DNA from: Thalassoglobus sp. JC818
GTDB taxonomy: Bacteria > Planctomycetota > Planctomycetia > Planctomycetales > Planctomycetaceae
Reading direction: 5' to 3'
Assembly: GCF_040717535.1 (NCBI RefSeq)
Contig: NZ_JBFEFI010000008.1
Location: 108,226 to 172,225 of the forward strand
Length of the DNA stretch: 64,000 nt
In this document: piece by piece, positions 40,169 to 49,565 of the stretch
How the letters are laid out: every line of letters starts with the position of its first letter
Position numbering within the stretch: position 1 is the first letter of the stretch
Notes under the pieces: model-generated
What the model was told of the DNA's origin: nothing
Seen by the model: the letters and a program-made list of their open reading frames with translations, nothing else
Databases searched by the model: none
Program-made: the position numbers and the translations under genes

Positions 40169-40202
40169 AACAGGACGAGTGCTGTGTGACACTCGCCCTG
40201 TT
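40169..40202 (-). terminator. Hairpin downstream of the serine hydrolase gene
   Basis: Read on the minus strand, AACAGG-G-CGAGTG and CACTCG-T-CCTGTT pair around an 8-base loop with one G-T pair, followed by TTCTT. It lies about 130 bp after the stop codon of the serine hydrolase gene, beyond repeat copy C. Confidence 0.7.
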
Positions 40203-40229
40203 GAAACTTCACTCAACAGCAATTCGTTA

Positions 40230-40334
40230 TCCAGCATTTTATGATTTTGTGTGCACGATCTCGCACGAGCAAGCACAGCCTTTTCACTTATGAGACAGGG
40301 CGAGCGAGTGCACAGGAAAGAGCAAGTTGCTCTA
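40230..40334 (-). repeat. Stop-codon-associated repeat, copy C (105 bp, full length)
   Basis: On the minus strand it begins TAGAGCAACTTGCTCTTTCC, with TAG as stop codon of the serine hydrolase gene and a perfect AGAGCAA-C-TTGCTCT palindrome. It continues TGTGCACTCGCTCGCC, TGTGCTTGCTCGTGCGAG, GTGCAC and AAAATCATAAAATGCTGGA. It carries GTGCAC twice, about 60 bp apart, which is relevant to the short form seen in copy D. Confidence 0.87.
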
Positions 40335-41471
40335 ACGTTTGGCTTTCAACGAAGAGATCGTCTCGTTGAGTTCATCGAGTGCTGCTTCATCTGCCGCCAA
40401 TGGAGAATTCGACATCGCAGGCAGAAGCTTGTCCCACACGATGTTGAGTTCAGACTGCATGTTGCGAGTATTGGCCGTGATGGCAACTACCGCGTTGTAC
40501 TCAGGAATGACGATACAAAACTGACCATCTTTTCCGTCGCCTCGAAAGGCATCGTTTCGACATCTCCAGAACTGAAACCCATATCCCTGATCCCAGTCGC
40601 TGGCGGGATTGCTGCCATTAGAAACCTGTTTCGAAGTTGCTTCCGCGATCCACTCTTCCGGAATCAATTGTTCGCCGTTCCACTTTCCGCGCTGCAGATA
40701 GAGTTGTCCGAACTTGGCAATGTCTTCCGTCCGAAGGTACAGCCCGTAACCCCCAATGGAAATGCCTTGCGGATTGGCATCCCACTGAGGGAATTGAATT
40801 CCCAGTGGCTCAAACAACCGAGGCCGCAGATACTCAACAACAGTCTCGCCAGTCACTTTCTGCAGAATGGCAGACAACATAAACGTGGCCGGTGTATTGT
40901 ACCGAAAGTGTGTTCCCGGCTTATGTGGGACAGGATGGGCGAGGAATGCTTTGATCCAGTCAGATTCGTTGCGAAGGTTGACTTCGTCCTGATGCCCCGC
41001 CGACATGGACAATAGATCTCGAACCCGCATCGCTTTCAAGTTCGAAGACGGCTCCTCAGGCGCTGACTCGGGAAAGAAATCAAGCACCGGATCGTTGATT
41101 GACAGTCTTCCTTCCTCGACCGCGAGACCGATTGCCGTCGAAGTGAAACTCTTGCTGAGTGACCACAAAACGTGCGGTTTGTCTGGCGACTCCGGTGCCC
41201 ACCATGCTTCAGCAACAACATACCCATTGCGGACAAGCATGAAGCTGTGCATCGAGTCGACTTCCCGGTCGGCCGTTTCGATGAACTCCAAAACACCTTT
41301 CGAAGAGACCCCCTGAGATTCCGGAGTGCTTCTCGGAAGAGAGGAAGCCGTCGCTGAATCTTCCGCTGTACCAACAACACCAATACTCGTCACCGAAGCA
41401 ACGGACATCAAAACAGCCACAAGCTTCAGACCTGTGAACCAGTTCGATCGGCCGGAATGAACTCTGAACAT
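40332..41471 (-). CDS. Exported serine hydrolase (beta-lactamase/CubicO family)
   Basis: A 379-residue protein with an N-terminal export segment (about residues 12-35). Ser-x-x-Lys is SLSKSFTS, Tyr-x-Asn is YNTPATFML, and GYGFQFWR leads into the C-terminal block. These are the nucleophile and general base of class C beta-lactamase-like enzymes. The group includes esterases, peptidases and amidases; resistance function should not be assumed. The stop TAG lies in repeat copy C. Confidence 0.9.
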   Translation of the reverse strand: MFRVHSGRSNWFTGLKLVAVLMSVASVTSIGVVGTAEDSATASSLPRSTPESQGVSSKGVLEFIETADREVDSMHSFMLVRNGYVVAEAWWAPESPDKPHVLWSLSKSFTSTAIGLAVEEGRLSINDPVLDFFPESAPEEPSSNLKAMRVRDLLSMSAGHQDEVNLRNESDWIKAFLAHPVPHKPGTHFRYNTPATFMLSAILQKVTGETVVEYLRPRLFEPLGIQFPQWDANPQGISIGGYGLYLRTEDIAKFGQLYLQRGKWNGEQLIPEEWIAEATSKQVSNGSNPASDWDQGYGFQFWRCRNDAFRGDGKDGQFCIVIPEYNAVVAITANTRNMQSELNIVWDKLLPAMSNSPLAADEAALDELNETISSLKAKR

Positions 41472-41879
41472 AGAACGACCTCGGGTGGGAACAAGTGAGT
41501 AAAAAGAACAGGAGTCGGAATCGAATTTCGAGTGACTCTTAACGCGAAGATATTCGTTCGGCTGCCTGATTCACAGCAACAGGCGCGTTTCTCTCGCAAT
41601 GCGACGGACGTTCGAGGCAACAGGTGTCGATTCATCTCACGCAGATCCAACCGATTGACTCGAGTCTGCGAAGAATATTGTCGTTGATTTCCCGACTCGC
41701 ATGCACACAATGAGAGAACTTCAAGCACGACAATCGAACATTCATTGCGAGCGAGATTAGAATTCGAGATCATTCACACCTGTAAGAATCATCGAATTCA
41801 GATCGTCGGCATGCCGAGAATTCGAGCCAAAGCTCGTCGAGCGTCGGATCCTCTTCAACATCAGTGAGAAAACTCAATC
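41472..41879. other. Intergenic stretch between divergent serine hydrolase and thioredoxin-fold genes
   Basis: About 400 bp without a supported gene, repeat or RNA. It presumably holds divergent promoters. Confidence 0.5.
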
Positions 41880-42548
41880 ATGAGATACGGACTTTTGATC
41901 GCTGCCCTGCTCTGTTTCTGGCTGACAAGTGGGATCGAATCGCAATCGATCGCCGGAGAGTTTAACGAAGTCAAAAGCTATCTCGATCCCGCTCCTGAAT
42001 GGGAATCACTCCCGAATGCCAACGGTGATCCGCTCGCCTTCTCGGACTTCAAAGACGCCAACGTTCTTGTCGTCGCTTTCACATGCAACAGTTGTCCTTA
42101 CGCAGTCGACTACGAAGATCGCCTGATTCACCTGACCGAGCACTACAAAGCATCGGACAAAAATGTACAGGTCGTCGCGATCAACGTTAATCTGGTCGAC
42201 GCCGATCTGCTCGACGCGATGAAAGTTCGCGCGAAAGAAAAGAGCTTTCCGTTTCCCTACCTGTTCGATGAAACACAGCAGATTGCCAGAGCCTATGGAG
42301 CTTCCCGCACTCCAGAATTCTTCGTCCTGAACAAAGACCGGCAGATCGTCTACATGGGCGCCTTCGACGATGACACCAATGCAGATCAGACATCGAAGCA
42401 CTACGTCAAAGACGCGATCGAAGCAGCTTTGAAAGGTGATCGTCAGGAAGTCGTCGAAACAGTGCCGATCGGTTGTTCGATTCGCTTTCTCTCCGAGCGC
42501 GAAATGGACCGTTACAAGAAGAAACAAGCTCGCAAGAAGAACTCATAA
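41880..42548 (+). CDS. Exported thioredoxin-fold (AhpC/TSA-like) protein
   Basis: A 222-residue protein with a signal peptide (MRYGLLIAALLCFWLTSGIE). The active site is VLVVAFTCNSCPYAVDYEDRL, giving a C69-x-x-C72 pair. The cis-Pro region is YGASRTPEFFVLNKDRQIVYMGAFDDD. It should act as a periplasmic thiol-disulfide oxidoreductase or peroxiredoxin-like reductase. A further Cys near the end (VPIGCSIRF) is a typical extra feature of this planctomycete type. The substrate is unknown. Confidence 0.9.
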   Translation: MRYGLLIAALLCFWLTSGIESQSIAGEFNEVKSYLDPAPEWESLPNANGDPLAFSDFKDANVLVVAFTCNSCPYAVDYEDRLIHLTEHYKASDKNVQVVAINVNLVDADLLDAMKVRAKEKSFPFPYLFDETQQIARAYGASRTPEFFVLNKDRQIVYMGAFDDDTNADQTSKHYVKDAIEAALKGDRQEVVETVPIGCSIRFLSEREMDRYKKKQARKKNS

Positions 42549-42583
42549 CAAGGTCTCGCTACAGCTTTCTAAAACTCTCACAT

Positions 42584-43657
42584 TTAGAGCAGTTCCAGAT
42601 GCCCGGTGATTGCGTCGATTTTGTCGGACCGATCCGGGCCAATTGCGAGGCAGGTTTTCGTCGGTTGACCGTGAAACTCGGTCTTTCCGCTATCAACGAT
42701 CAAGTGAACTTCCAAGCCAGCTTCAACAGCTGCGTCGTGGATTTCCATCAATTCTTCTTCGCTGTTGACGCGACAACAGATCTTGGCGAAGCGAGACTTT
42801 AACCACCCTTGCTGGTCGTTCGTCAACTCGTTGAGCGAAACTGCTTCTTTCTGACGGAGCGGATTTGCGAGAAACGACATTGAAGCGTGGGCTCCCTGCG
42901 CGATCTGTTTGCCTCTCCTCATTTTCAGATCATGCCGCATCACAATGACCTGCTTAACAGGAGCATCTGCAGGTGAGTCGTGCTCTGCTTGCGACTTCGG
43001 CCGTCGTCCAATCAGCAATGCCAGTTCGCGCCACTTCCAATAGCAATCCACATCTTCAAACCCAATATTTCTCAACCACTGCAATTGTGTTTCCACATCG
43101 AGTAGCTGATTCGACGGATCTTCCCCGGTCTCGATGGCACTGATGGCTTTCATGAAAGCTGCATGCACGTTGTCGTTGGGAGACGCAACATGCTCAAGGT
43201 TACAGAACACACCACCCGGATCGAGATGTTCGAAGACTTCCTGATAAAGTTCACGTTTCCGTCGATGTGAACAGTGGTGAATCGCAAAGCTTGAAACGAC
43301 CGCGTCGAACGTTCCCAGCTCACCCAAAGGTTGTCCCAAGTCATGCTCAACGAACTGAACGCGTTCGTTCCCGTCCCATAGCTCTCTCGCGCGACGCAAC
43401 ATCGCTGGCGAAAAATCGAGGCCGACACCAACTGCGTTTGGGCAATGCTGAAGAACCAAATTCAGCAAGTGGCCATCTCCACAACCAAGATCGAGAATCC
43501 GCTTCGACGTCGTCGGCAGTTCCGCCAACAACGTCGATTCTCCAGCTGCCCGTTGGGGAACTTCATCTTTGATTTCGAGATACGCAGTCGTGTGCTCTTC
43601 ACTGAGCCATTCGCTTGGCAACGGAATTCCCCTCTTCAACAACTTCAAGCAGCACAC
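42584..43657 (-). CDS. SAM-dependent methyltransferase fused to peptidyl-tRNA hydrolase 2 (Pth2)
   Basis: This 357-residue protein has two domains in one frame. Residues about 20-215 form a class I methyltransferase: motif I ILDLGCGDGHLL (54-65), VGVGLDFSPAMLRRA, FDAVVSSFAIHHC. Residues about 235-357 form a complete Pth2 domain: KQVIVMRHDLKMRRGKQIAQ, GAHASMSFL, AKICCRVNSEEELMEIHDAA, VDSGKTEFHGQPTKTCLAIG and the terminal TGHLEL. Pth2 frees tRNA from stalled peptidyl-tRNA and is the archaeal/eukaryotic type. The frame opens at a GTG (43657); a TTG at 43621 with AGAGGGG upstream is an alternative start. The methylation target is unknown. Confidence 0.88.
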   Translation of the reverse strand: MCCLKLLKRGIPLPSEWLSEEHTTAYLEIKDEVPQRAAGESTLLAELPTTSKRILDLGCGDGHLLNLVLQHCPNAVGVGLDFSPAMLRRARELWDGNERVQFVEHDLGQPLGELGTFDAVVSSFAIHHCSHRRKRELYQEVFEHLDPGGVFCNLEHVASPNDNVHAAFMKAISAIETGEDPSNQLLDVETQLQWLRNIGFEDVDCYWKWRELALLIGRRPKSQAEHDSPADAPVKQVIVMRHDLKMRRGKQIAQGAHASMSFLANPLRQKEAVSLNELTNDQQGWLKSRFAKICCRVNSEEELMEIHDAAVEAGLEVHLIVDSGKTEFHGQPTKTCLAIGPDRSDKIDAITGHLELL

Positions 43658-43911
43658 TTATGACGTTGTGGACATTCACATTTTCACTCTGCACACAACG
43701 GGCAGGCCACTTTCGACGAAGACTTCGCTGCTCGTGTCGACCATACAGAACCAAACACAAGGACGCTCCGAGTGTCAGACGGACGAATCATCAGATGGTT
43801 CGCATTGATCCAGATGAGCGCACGATGTTTTTCGAAATCGCACCGATCCAATCAATCAAACGCATTCCGCACGTTGCAACGAAGCATTGCGGGACTGCCG
43901 AACGCCGAAGT

Positions 43912-45402
43912 CTACTTCTTCTCAGCAGACTGCTTCTGTGGTTGCCGCGGAGGTCTTTCTGCCGACTTAGCGCCCCGGGGACGAATCAGCGGGGCGACCG
44001 GTCGTCGATTCTCTTCAATCTCAGCCTGATGGGCTTCCCAACTCGCCTGAAGTCGTGCGACGACTTCGGGGTGAGTGGAAGCGACGTTGGTCGTCTCACC
44101 GATGTCTGCCACAGTGTCATAAAGCTGCACAGGTTGCTCTGACGGTTCCTGTCCGGCGATGTCGGCATTACGCTGCCCCTTAGTTCCCTCTGCCCATGGA
44201 TAGTACTTCCACTTACCACTCCGAACAGCACCGGGACCGTGCATCAAACAATAGGTGTCATGCGGACTCTTGGCGCCCGGTTGTGCTGTCATAAGAGGCA
44301 GGATGTTCTTGCCATCGATTTTGCGTTCGGGAAGTTTGCCTCCCGCCAATTCTGTCACGGTCGGTAAGACATCAATCGTCGCTGCGACTTCCGAACAGAC
44401 CGATCCAGCTGGAATCGTTCCTGGCCACCACATCAACGTCGGTTCTCGAATTCCCCCGTCGTAAACACTCGCTTTGCGACCTCGCAGCGGCAATGACGAA
44501 CCGACAGCAGCTCCGTTGTCGCTGGTAAAAATCACAAGTGTCTTTTCGTCGATCCCGCGATCCTTAAGAGCATCCAGAATCTGACCGACCGACCAGTCAA
44601 CCTCTTCGATGGCATCCCAAATGAGATGATCCGTTCGCCCGGCAAACTCCTCCGAAACCGCCAGCGGCAAATGCACCATGGTGTGCGGAAGATACAAAAA
44701 GAAGGGGTCCTCTTTGTGATCATCGATGAATTGAATCGCCTCTTCGGTGTATCGTTTGGTCAGTGTCGCCTGATCCGCCGGATACTCAATCACTTCATCA
44801 TTCCGCATCAGCGGGACGCCATTTTTGATCTTCTTGCCCGCCTTCAAATCAGCGTGCGTAACACCTTCTCGCAACACAATATCGTCTGAGATCTTATTGG
44901 CCGGATCGATCCACATATCGTTGCTGTAGGGAATCCCGTAGTACGAGTCGAAACCCTGCAGAGTAGGCAAACAGGGAGGCAAGTGCCCCAAGTGCCATTT
45001 GCCAATACAGGTGGTTGCGTACCCAGCGTCTCCCAGAACTTCAGCGACTGTGACTTCGTCTGGATGCAGCCCGTTCTGCGCGTTCGGAAAGAGCACAGCT
45101 TTCATGCTGACCCGCTGATAGTGACATCCGGTCATCAACGCCGTTCGGGACCCACTGCAAACAGCACAGCCAACGTAGAAGTCCGTGAACTTCATTCCTT
45201 CGGCAGCCATTTGATCGAGATGCGGCGTCCGCGGACCGGTTGCTCCATTGAACCCAACGTCACCATAACCCATGTCATCAATGAAAATCACGATTACATT
45301 CGGTCGTTCTGCTGACTGGGCGAATAGCTCCGTCGTCATCAAGAAGTGATTGCTTAGAACAACGAAGCCAAGAACCAGAGTCGAATGAAGATAAGACCAC
45401 AT
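43912..45402 (-). CDS. Secreted sulfatase with non-canonical CSGSR maturation motif
   Basis: A 496-residue protein with an N-terminal signal (about residues 8-29) and the sulfatase metal site NVIVIFIDDMGYGDVGFNGA. The residue to be converted to formylglycine is C82 in VCSGSRTALMTGC; the usual Pro or Ala two positions after the Cys is Gly here. GKWHLGHLPP, HTMVHLPL and VIFTSDNGAA are the other blocks. A Pro/Arg/Lys-rich tail ends the protein. It differs from the sulfatases at 14820 and 16539 and probably has another substrate. Whether this motif is matured needs testing. Confidence 0.92.
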   Translation of the reverse strand: MWSYLHSTLVLGFVVLSNHFLMTTELFAQSAERPNVIVIFIDDMGYGDVGFNGATGPRTPHLDQMAAEGMKFTDFYVGCAVCSGSRTALMTGCHYQRVSMKAVLFPNAQNGLHPDEVTVAEVLGDAGYATTCIGKWHLGHLPPCLPTLQGFDSYYGIPYSNDMWIDPANKISDDIVLREGVTHADLKAGKKIKNGVPLMRNDEVIEYPADQATLTKRYTEEAIQFIDDHKEDPFFLYLPHTMVHLPLAVSEEFAGRTDHLIWDAIEEVDWSVGQILDALKDRGIDEKTLVIFTSDNGAAVGSSLPLRGRKASVYDGGIREPTLMWWPGTIPAGSVCSEVAATIDVLPTVTELAGGKLPERKIDGKNILPLMTAQPGAKSPHDTYCLMHGPGAVRSGKWKYYPWAEGTKGQRNADIAGQEPSEQPVQLYDTVADIGETTNVASTHPEVVARLQASWEAHQAEIEENRRPVAPLIRPRGAKSAERPPRQPQKQSAEKK

Positions 45403-45716
45403 AAGCTTGAATTCTCCAAAGCTGAAGTTGAGCCAATTCTCGCGGTGTGTCGATTCTTACAGCGTGATCGTGAATCCAGTACCCAACAGCGAAGAAACGA
45501 TCACTACGTCTCTCGCAGGCGTCCGCTCCACAGACCTGTTCTCGCCGCCAGTGCCACACGAGAGCTTAACCCGTGAGTTGCAATGAATCGAGGCTGTGCG
45601 GTCGAACCGACACAATTCGGACTCGAATCGAATTTCGTGCTGAACACTTGCACGCAGCAACACGAATGATCTAAACCGATCATTCCGAATTGATGCACGA
45701 CAAGGAATCAAAATCG
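45403..45716. other. Intergenic stretch between divergent sulfatase and phoD-type genes
   Basis: About 310 bp without a supported gene or repeat; it should contain the two divergent promoters. AAGGA before the phoD start is the only recognised element. Confidence 0.5.
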
Positions 45717-48053
45717 ATGAACCACTTCTCCCGCAGACTGGTCTTGAAAACAATCGCTGGCGGCGCTGCACTGATTGGACTCAAGAGCAAAGCCTCCGCT
45801 CAAACTCCTCCACAAACATCGGGCGAGCCGATCGACAGCTGGGGCACGACTCACAACCGAGTCTGGCTGGGAAGTCAGTTCTGGGCCAACCCCATGGAAG
45901 ACTGGCGAATCGTCGATGGCGCAGCGGAGTGCCAGTCGCTCGGGAATGATCGCAACATTCACCTGATCACTCATCAGTTGACCGATCCTCAACAGCCATT
46001 CGCGATGTCGGTCGATCTCGCACAAGTTGAGGTCAACGACCAGGACGCCGGCGCAGGATTTCGAGTCGGAACGCGAAGCGACATCAACGAATACCGCAGC
46101 AACGTTTTCGCCAACAACGGAATTGATGCAGGGCTGGTCAATGGAGAACTTGTTCTCGGCAAATCCAAGCAACCGCTCAAAAATCCGCTGGACGTCAAGG
46201 GATTTCGACTGCATCTCGCCAGCACTCCGATGGGCAAGCAATGCAAGTTAACGTTGACTGCCCAGTCACTCTCCGGAGACGTTATTGATTCGGTGACGAC
46301 AACGGTTCCCAGCGATCAACTGCTCGGAAACATTTCACTCGTCAACAACTATCAACCTCAGCGACGCCGCAACAACCAACAGGCAAACGGTGGGAAGTCG
46401 CGCTACCGCTTCTCCAACTGGATTGTCGACGGAGAGGCCTTCACCGTCGCCGAAGATCGCAAGTTCGGGCCGATCTTGTGGTCGATGTACTCGCTCAGCG
46501 ATTCCCGTTCTGATGAGGGATTCGTGATGAAGATCAGCGCCCTGACCGGTCCCCTGGGTGAAGAGGACAATCAGGACGTTGAGCTTTACATTCAACAGAA
46601 CGGGGAATGGAAAGACCTCGGGACTGCAGCATTGGACCAAGATGCCTGGGTCGCAACGTTCCGAGTTCCTAACTGGGACGAAAAAACACCAACGCCGTAC
46701 AAACTCGTTTATCGAGAACGTCACACCGACGGTACAGAAACCGAATCTGAGTGGACTGGAACCATCCAGAAAAATCCGACGGGACGACCGCTTCGATTCG
46801 GAGCCCTGACCTGCCAGAACGATTACGCGTTCCCTTACGAACCTGTCGTGAACAACCTGCTGAAACTCGACCCGGACCTGATCTACTTCTCGGGCGATCA
46901 AATTTACGAGTCACACGGTGGCTACGGAATTATCCGCGATCCTGCCGGGCCAGCGATTCTCAATTACCTGAGAAAGTACTACCAGTTCGGATGGTCATTC
47001 CGCGAAGCAATGCGAGACCGCCCGACGCTCTGCATTCCGGACGATCACGACGTCTTCCAGGGAAATATCTGGGGTGAAGGCGGAGCAGCGATGACCGGCC
47101 TGGACCAGGGCGCATCCTCGAAAGGGGGATACCGCGAACCTGCCCGCATGGTCAATGTGGTCCACACGACCTGTGTCGCACACCATCCTGATTTCGCTGA
47201 TCCAACTCCCGTCAAACAGGACATCAGCGTTTACTACGGCGACATGGTGTACGGGGACGTCAGTTTCGCGATCGTCGCAGACCGCCAATGGAAGAGCGGT
47301 CCCGAGCGAGTCGACACCGGAAGCGGCCGCGCAGACCATGTTCAAGACCCCGACTTCGATACTTCAAAACTCGACAAACCAGGCTTGGTTCTCTTGGGAG
47401 AACGACAGGAAGAATTCCTTCGAAACTGGTCAGAAGACTGGCGTGGGCACTCCATGAAAGTGTTGCTCAGCCAAACGGTCTTCGCCGGTGTGGCGACACA
47501 TCACGGAGGATTTGACGGATACCTGAAAGCCGATCTCGACTGCGGCGGATGGCCACAAACCGCTCGCAATCGTGCTATCGACATTGCTCGCAAGTCGAAG
47601 GCATTGCACATCAACGGAGATCAACATCTCACGACGCTCGCTCAATACGGTGTCGATCAACAGCGCGACAGCTTTTGGTCCTTCTGCTCACCGGCCATCG
47701 CTGTCGGTTATCCACGCTGGTGGCGTCCGGATGAAATCGATATGCCGCACGAGAATCGACCGGAACACGGCTTGGCGAACACAGGCGAATTCGTCGACGG
47801 TCTCGGCAATCTCGTTTATGTCTACGCCGTCGGAAATCCGGAAGTTGGCACGGCTCCGAATCGATACGACCGTGCCCATCAAAAGGGAAGCGGACTCGGA
47901 CTGGTGACAATCGACACTGAAAAGAAAACCTACCTCATCGAGTCGTTTCGTTTCCTGATCGACATCACCGACGGCAACCCATCGAACCAGTTCCCCGGAT
48001 GGCCTGTCACGATTCATCAAGACGAAAACGCAGGGGACAATCGCCTAAGTTAG
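45717..48053 (+). CDS. phoD: Tat-exported PhoD-like alkaline phosphatase with N-terminal extra domain
   Basis: A 778-residue protein from the ATG at 45717, which has AAGGA ten bases upstream and opens a twin-arginine signal ([21 protein letters not shown]). Residues about 45-240 form a beta-rich domain, possibly concanavalin-like ([26 protein letters not shown]). The phosphatase part contains [40 protein letters not shown] and [16 protein letters not shown], the PhoD metal-binding blocks. It should cleave phosphomono- or diesters outside the cytoplasm. The TAG stop lies in repeat copy D; a Gfo/Idh gene follows. Confidence 0.9.
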   Translation: MNHFSRRLVLKTIAGGAALIGLKSKASAQTPPQTSGEPIDSWGTTHNRVWLGSQFWANPMEDWRIVDGAAECQSLGNDRNIHLITHQLTDPQQPFAMSVDLAQVEVNDQDAGAGFRVGTRSDINEYRSNVFANNGIDAGLVNGELVLGKSKQPLKNPLDVKGFRLHLASTPMGKQCKLTLTAQSLSGDVIDSVTTTVPSDQLLGNISLVNNYQPQRRRNNQQANGGKSRYRFSNWIVDGEAFTVAEDRKFGPILWSMYSLSDSRSDEGFVMKISALTGPLGEEDNQDVELYIQQNGEWKDLGTAALDQDAWVATFRVPNWDEKTPTPYKLVYRERHTDGTETESEWTGTIQKNPTGRPLRFGALTCQNDYAFPYEPVVNNLLKLDPDLIYFSGDQIYESHGGYGIIRDPAGPAILNYLRKYYQFGWSFREAMRDRPTLCIPDDHDVFQGNIWGEGGAAMTGLDQGASSKGGYREPARMVNVVHTTCVAHHPDFADPTPVKQDISVYYGDMVYGDVSFAIVADRQWKSGPERVDTGSGRADHVQDPDFDTSKLDKPGLVLLGERQEEFLRNWSEDWRGHSMKVLLSQTVFAGVATHHGGFDGYLKADLDCGGWPQTARNRAIDIARKSKALHINGDQHLTTLAQYGVDQQRDSFWSFCSPAIAVGYPRWWRPDEIDMPHENRPEHGLANTGEFVDGLGNLVYVYAVGNPEVGTAPNRYDRAHQKGSGLGLVTIDTEKKTYLIESFRFLIDITDGNPSNQFPGWPVTIHQDENAGDNRLS

Positions 48054-48098
48054 AGCAAGTTGCTCTTTCCTGTGCACTCAGAATCAGAAAATGTTCTA
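48051..48098 (+). repeat. Stop-codon-associated repeat, copy D (48 bp, short form)
   Basis: It begins TAGAGCAAGTTGCTCTTTCC, where TAG is the stop codon of the PhoD-like gene, then TGTGCACT, and ends AGAATCAGAAAATGTTCTA. Compared with copy C, everything between the two GTGCAC positions is missing, as expected from deletion between short direct repeats. It is the only copy on the plus strand. Confidence 0.85.
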
Positions 48099-48173
48099 GG
48101 ACATGAGCGTCAACGAGGGGAAGCAACCGCTCCCCCTCTGCTTCCCGAAGAATTGGCAGCGACGGAGAGCGAT

Positions 48174-49280
48174 GTGGCAGGACAGTTGAGAGTCGGAGTT
48201 TTCGGAAGAACTGGCCGAGGCAACTACGGACACGGACTCGATACTGTCTGGCTCGACATGCCCGAAACAGAAATCGTCGCGGTCTGCGATGAAGACGCCG
48301 AGGGACGAGCCAAAGCCGGCAAGAAGCTGCGAACGACCCAACTCTATTCCGACTATCGGAAAATGCTCGCTGAGGCGCAGCTGGACATCATTGCCATCTG
48401 CCCTCGTTGGATCGATCAACATCGCGACGTCGCGATCGCAGCTGCCGAGCACGGCGTCCACATTTTCATGGAGAAGCCGTTCTGCCGCTCTCCACAAGAG
48501 GCTGACGAAATCGTTCAAGCATGCGAGATGCGACACATCAAACTCGCCATCGCCCATCCAACGACTTACAGCCCGCGTATTCCGGTCATTAAGTCGCTGA
48601 TTGAAGATGACACCCTCGGGCAGATCGTGGAAGTTCGTCTTCAAGGCAAAGAAGATCGACGAGGCGGACCTGAAGATCTGTGGGTTCTCGGGTCCCATAT
48701 GCTCGACCTCCTCCTCACTCTCGGATTCGAACCACAGTCGTGTTTCGCCACGATTTTGCAATCCGGTTCCCGTGCTCCCCTCAGCGAAGTGTATGACGGC
48801 AACGAAGGTCTGGGTCCGCTGCTCGGGAATTCGTTGAGAGCCGAGTATGCCCTGAAGTCGGGAATTGCTTCCCACTTCCGATCCGTCCAGAACTGTGCAG
48901 GCAATCCTTCACGCTACGGGATGAGAATTTGCGGTTCGAAAGGTGTCATGGACATCTACGAAGGGACCTTGGCTCCGACTTTCGTCCTGCTCGATTCCAA
49001 CTGGTCCACAGGTCAAACGGATTCTCGCTGGCAACAGGTTTCAAGTGCCGGGATCGGGGCTCCGGAACCGCTCACCGGCAAGCGTTATCAATCGCGGAAT
49101 CAAATCGCAGCCGAAGATTTAATCGACGCGATTCAGAAGGACCGAAACCCACTCTGCAACATGTATCAGGCCCGACAAGTTGTCGAGTTAATCTGCGCGA
49201 CATTCGAGTCTCACCGCACCGGCTCACTCGTTGAACTCCCGCTTCAAACGCGCACACATCCTTTCGCAAATCTCCTCTAA
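48174..49280 (+). CDS. Gfo/Idh/MocA-family dehydrogenase
   Basis: A roughly 368-residue oxidoreductase. The Rossmann motif is LRVGVFGRTGRGNYGHGLDTV, with the second strand ending AVCDED; the EKP motif is IFMEKPFCRSPQEADEIV. LWVLGSHMLDLLLTLG holds the catalytic-region His. There is no ATG near the N-terminus: the frame is open back to 48060, inside repeat copy D, but GTG at 48174 or TTG at 48186, just before the Rossmann strand, are likelier starts. It follows the PhoD-like gene on the same strand. Substrate is unknown. Confidence 0.88.
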   Translation: MAGQLRVGVFGRTGRGNYGHGLDTVWLDMPETEIVAVCDEDAEGRAKAGKKLRTTQLYSDYRKMLAEAQLDIIAICPRWIDQHRDVAIAAAEHGVHIFMEKPFCRSPQEADEIVQACEMRHIKLAIAHPTTYSPRIPVIKSLIEDDTLGQIVEVRLQGKEDRRGGPEDLWVLGSHMLDLLLTLGFEPQSCFATILQSGSRAPLSEVYDGNEGLGPLLGNSLRAEYALKSGIASHFRSVQNCAGNPSRYGMRICGSKGVMDIYEGTLAPTFVLLDSNWSTGQTDSRWQQVSSAGIGAPEPLTGKRYQSRNQIAAEDLIDAIQKDRNPLCNMYQARQVVELICATFESHRTGSLVELPLQTRTHPFANLL

Positions 49281-49565
49281 GCCTCCTCCCAGCATCCAAC
49301 GCTACGATGGCAATCAGATCACAACTTTTCGCGGTTTTGCATCGTCAAGTTCTGAATACACTCAAAGACCTGGCCTAAGTTGAGCGTAAAGAAGCTGTGA
49401 GGATCGTCACCGCGAGGCAGTATTTCTTGACTGTGACGTGACGCGAGAAATTCAAGAGAAGAGATCGGTTTGTCGCCGTGAGTGCGACTTCACTCAGTTG
49501 CGAAATCTCTCTGAATCTCCGACGATCCAACAGAAAGTTCCCTACTGTTGAAGCGAGACAAAGCA

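Noticed and set aside
40251..41015. 254-codon ORF opposite the serine hydrolase, running through repeat copy C
   Set aside because: The hydrolase is supported by catalytic motifs; this frame has none.
42560..42610. Possible further copy of the stop-codon-associated repeat at the end of the methyltransferase-Pth2 gene
   Set aside because: The minus strand reads GAGCTGCTCTAAATG and the opposite TTTAGAGCAGTTCC, but the blocks, order and stop codon (TAA) do not match the family.
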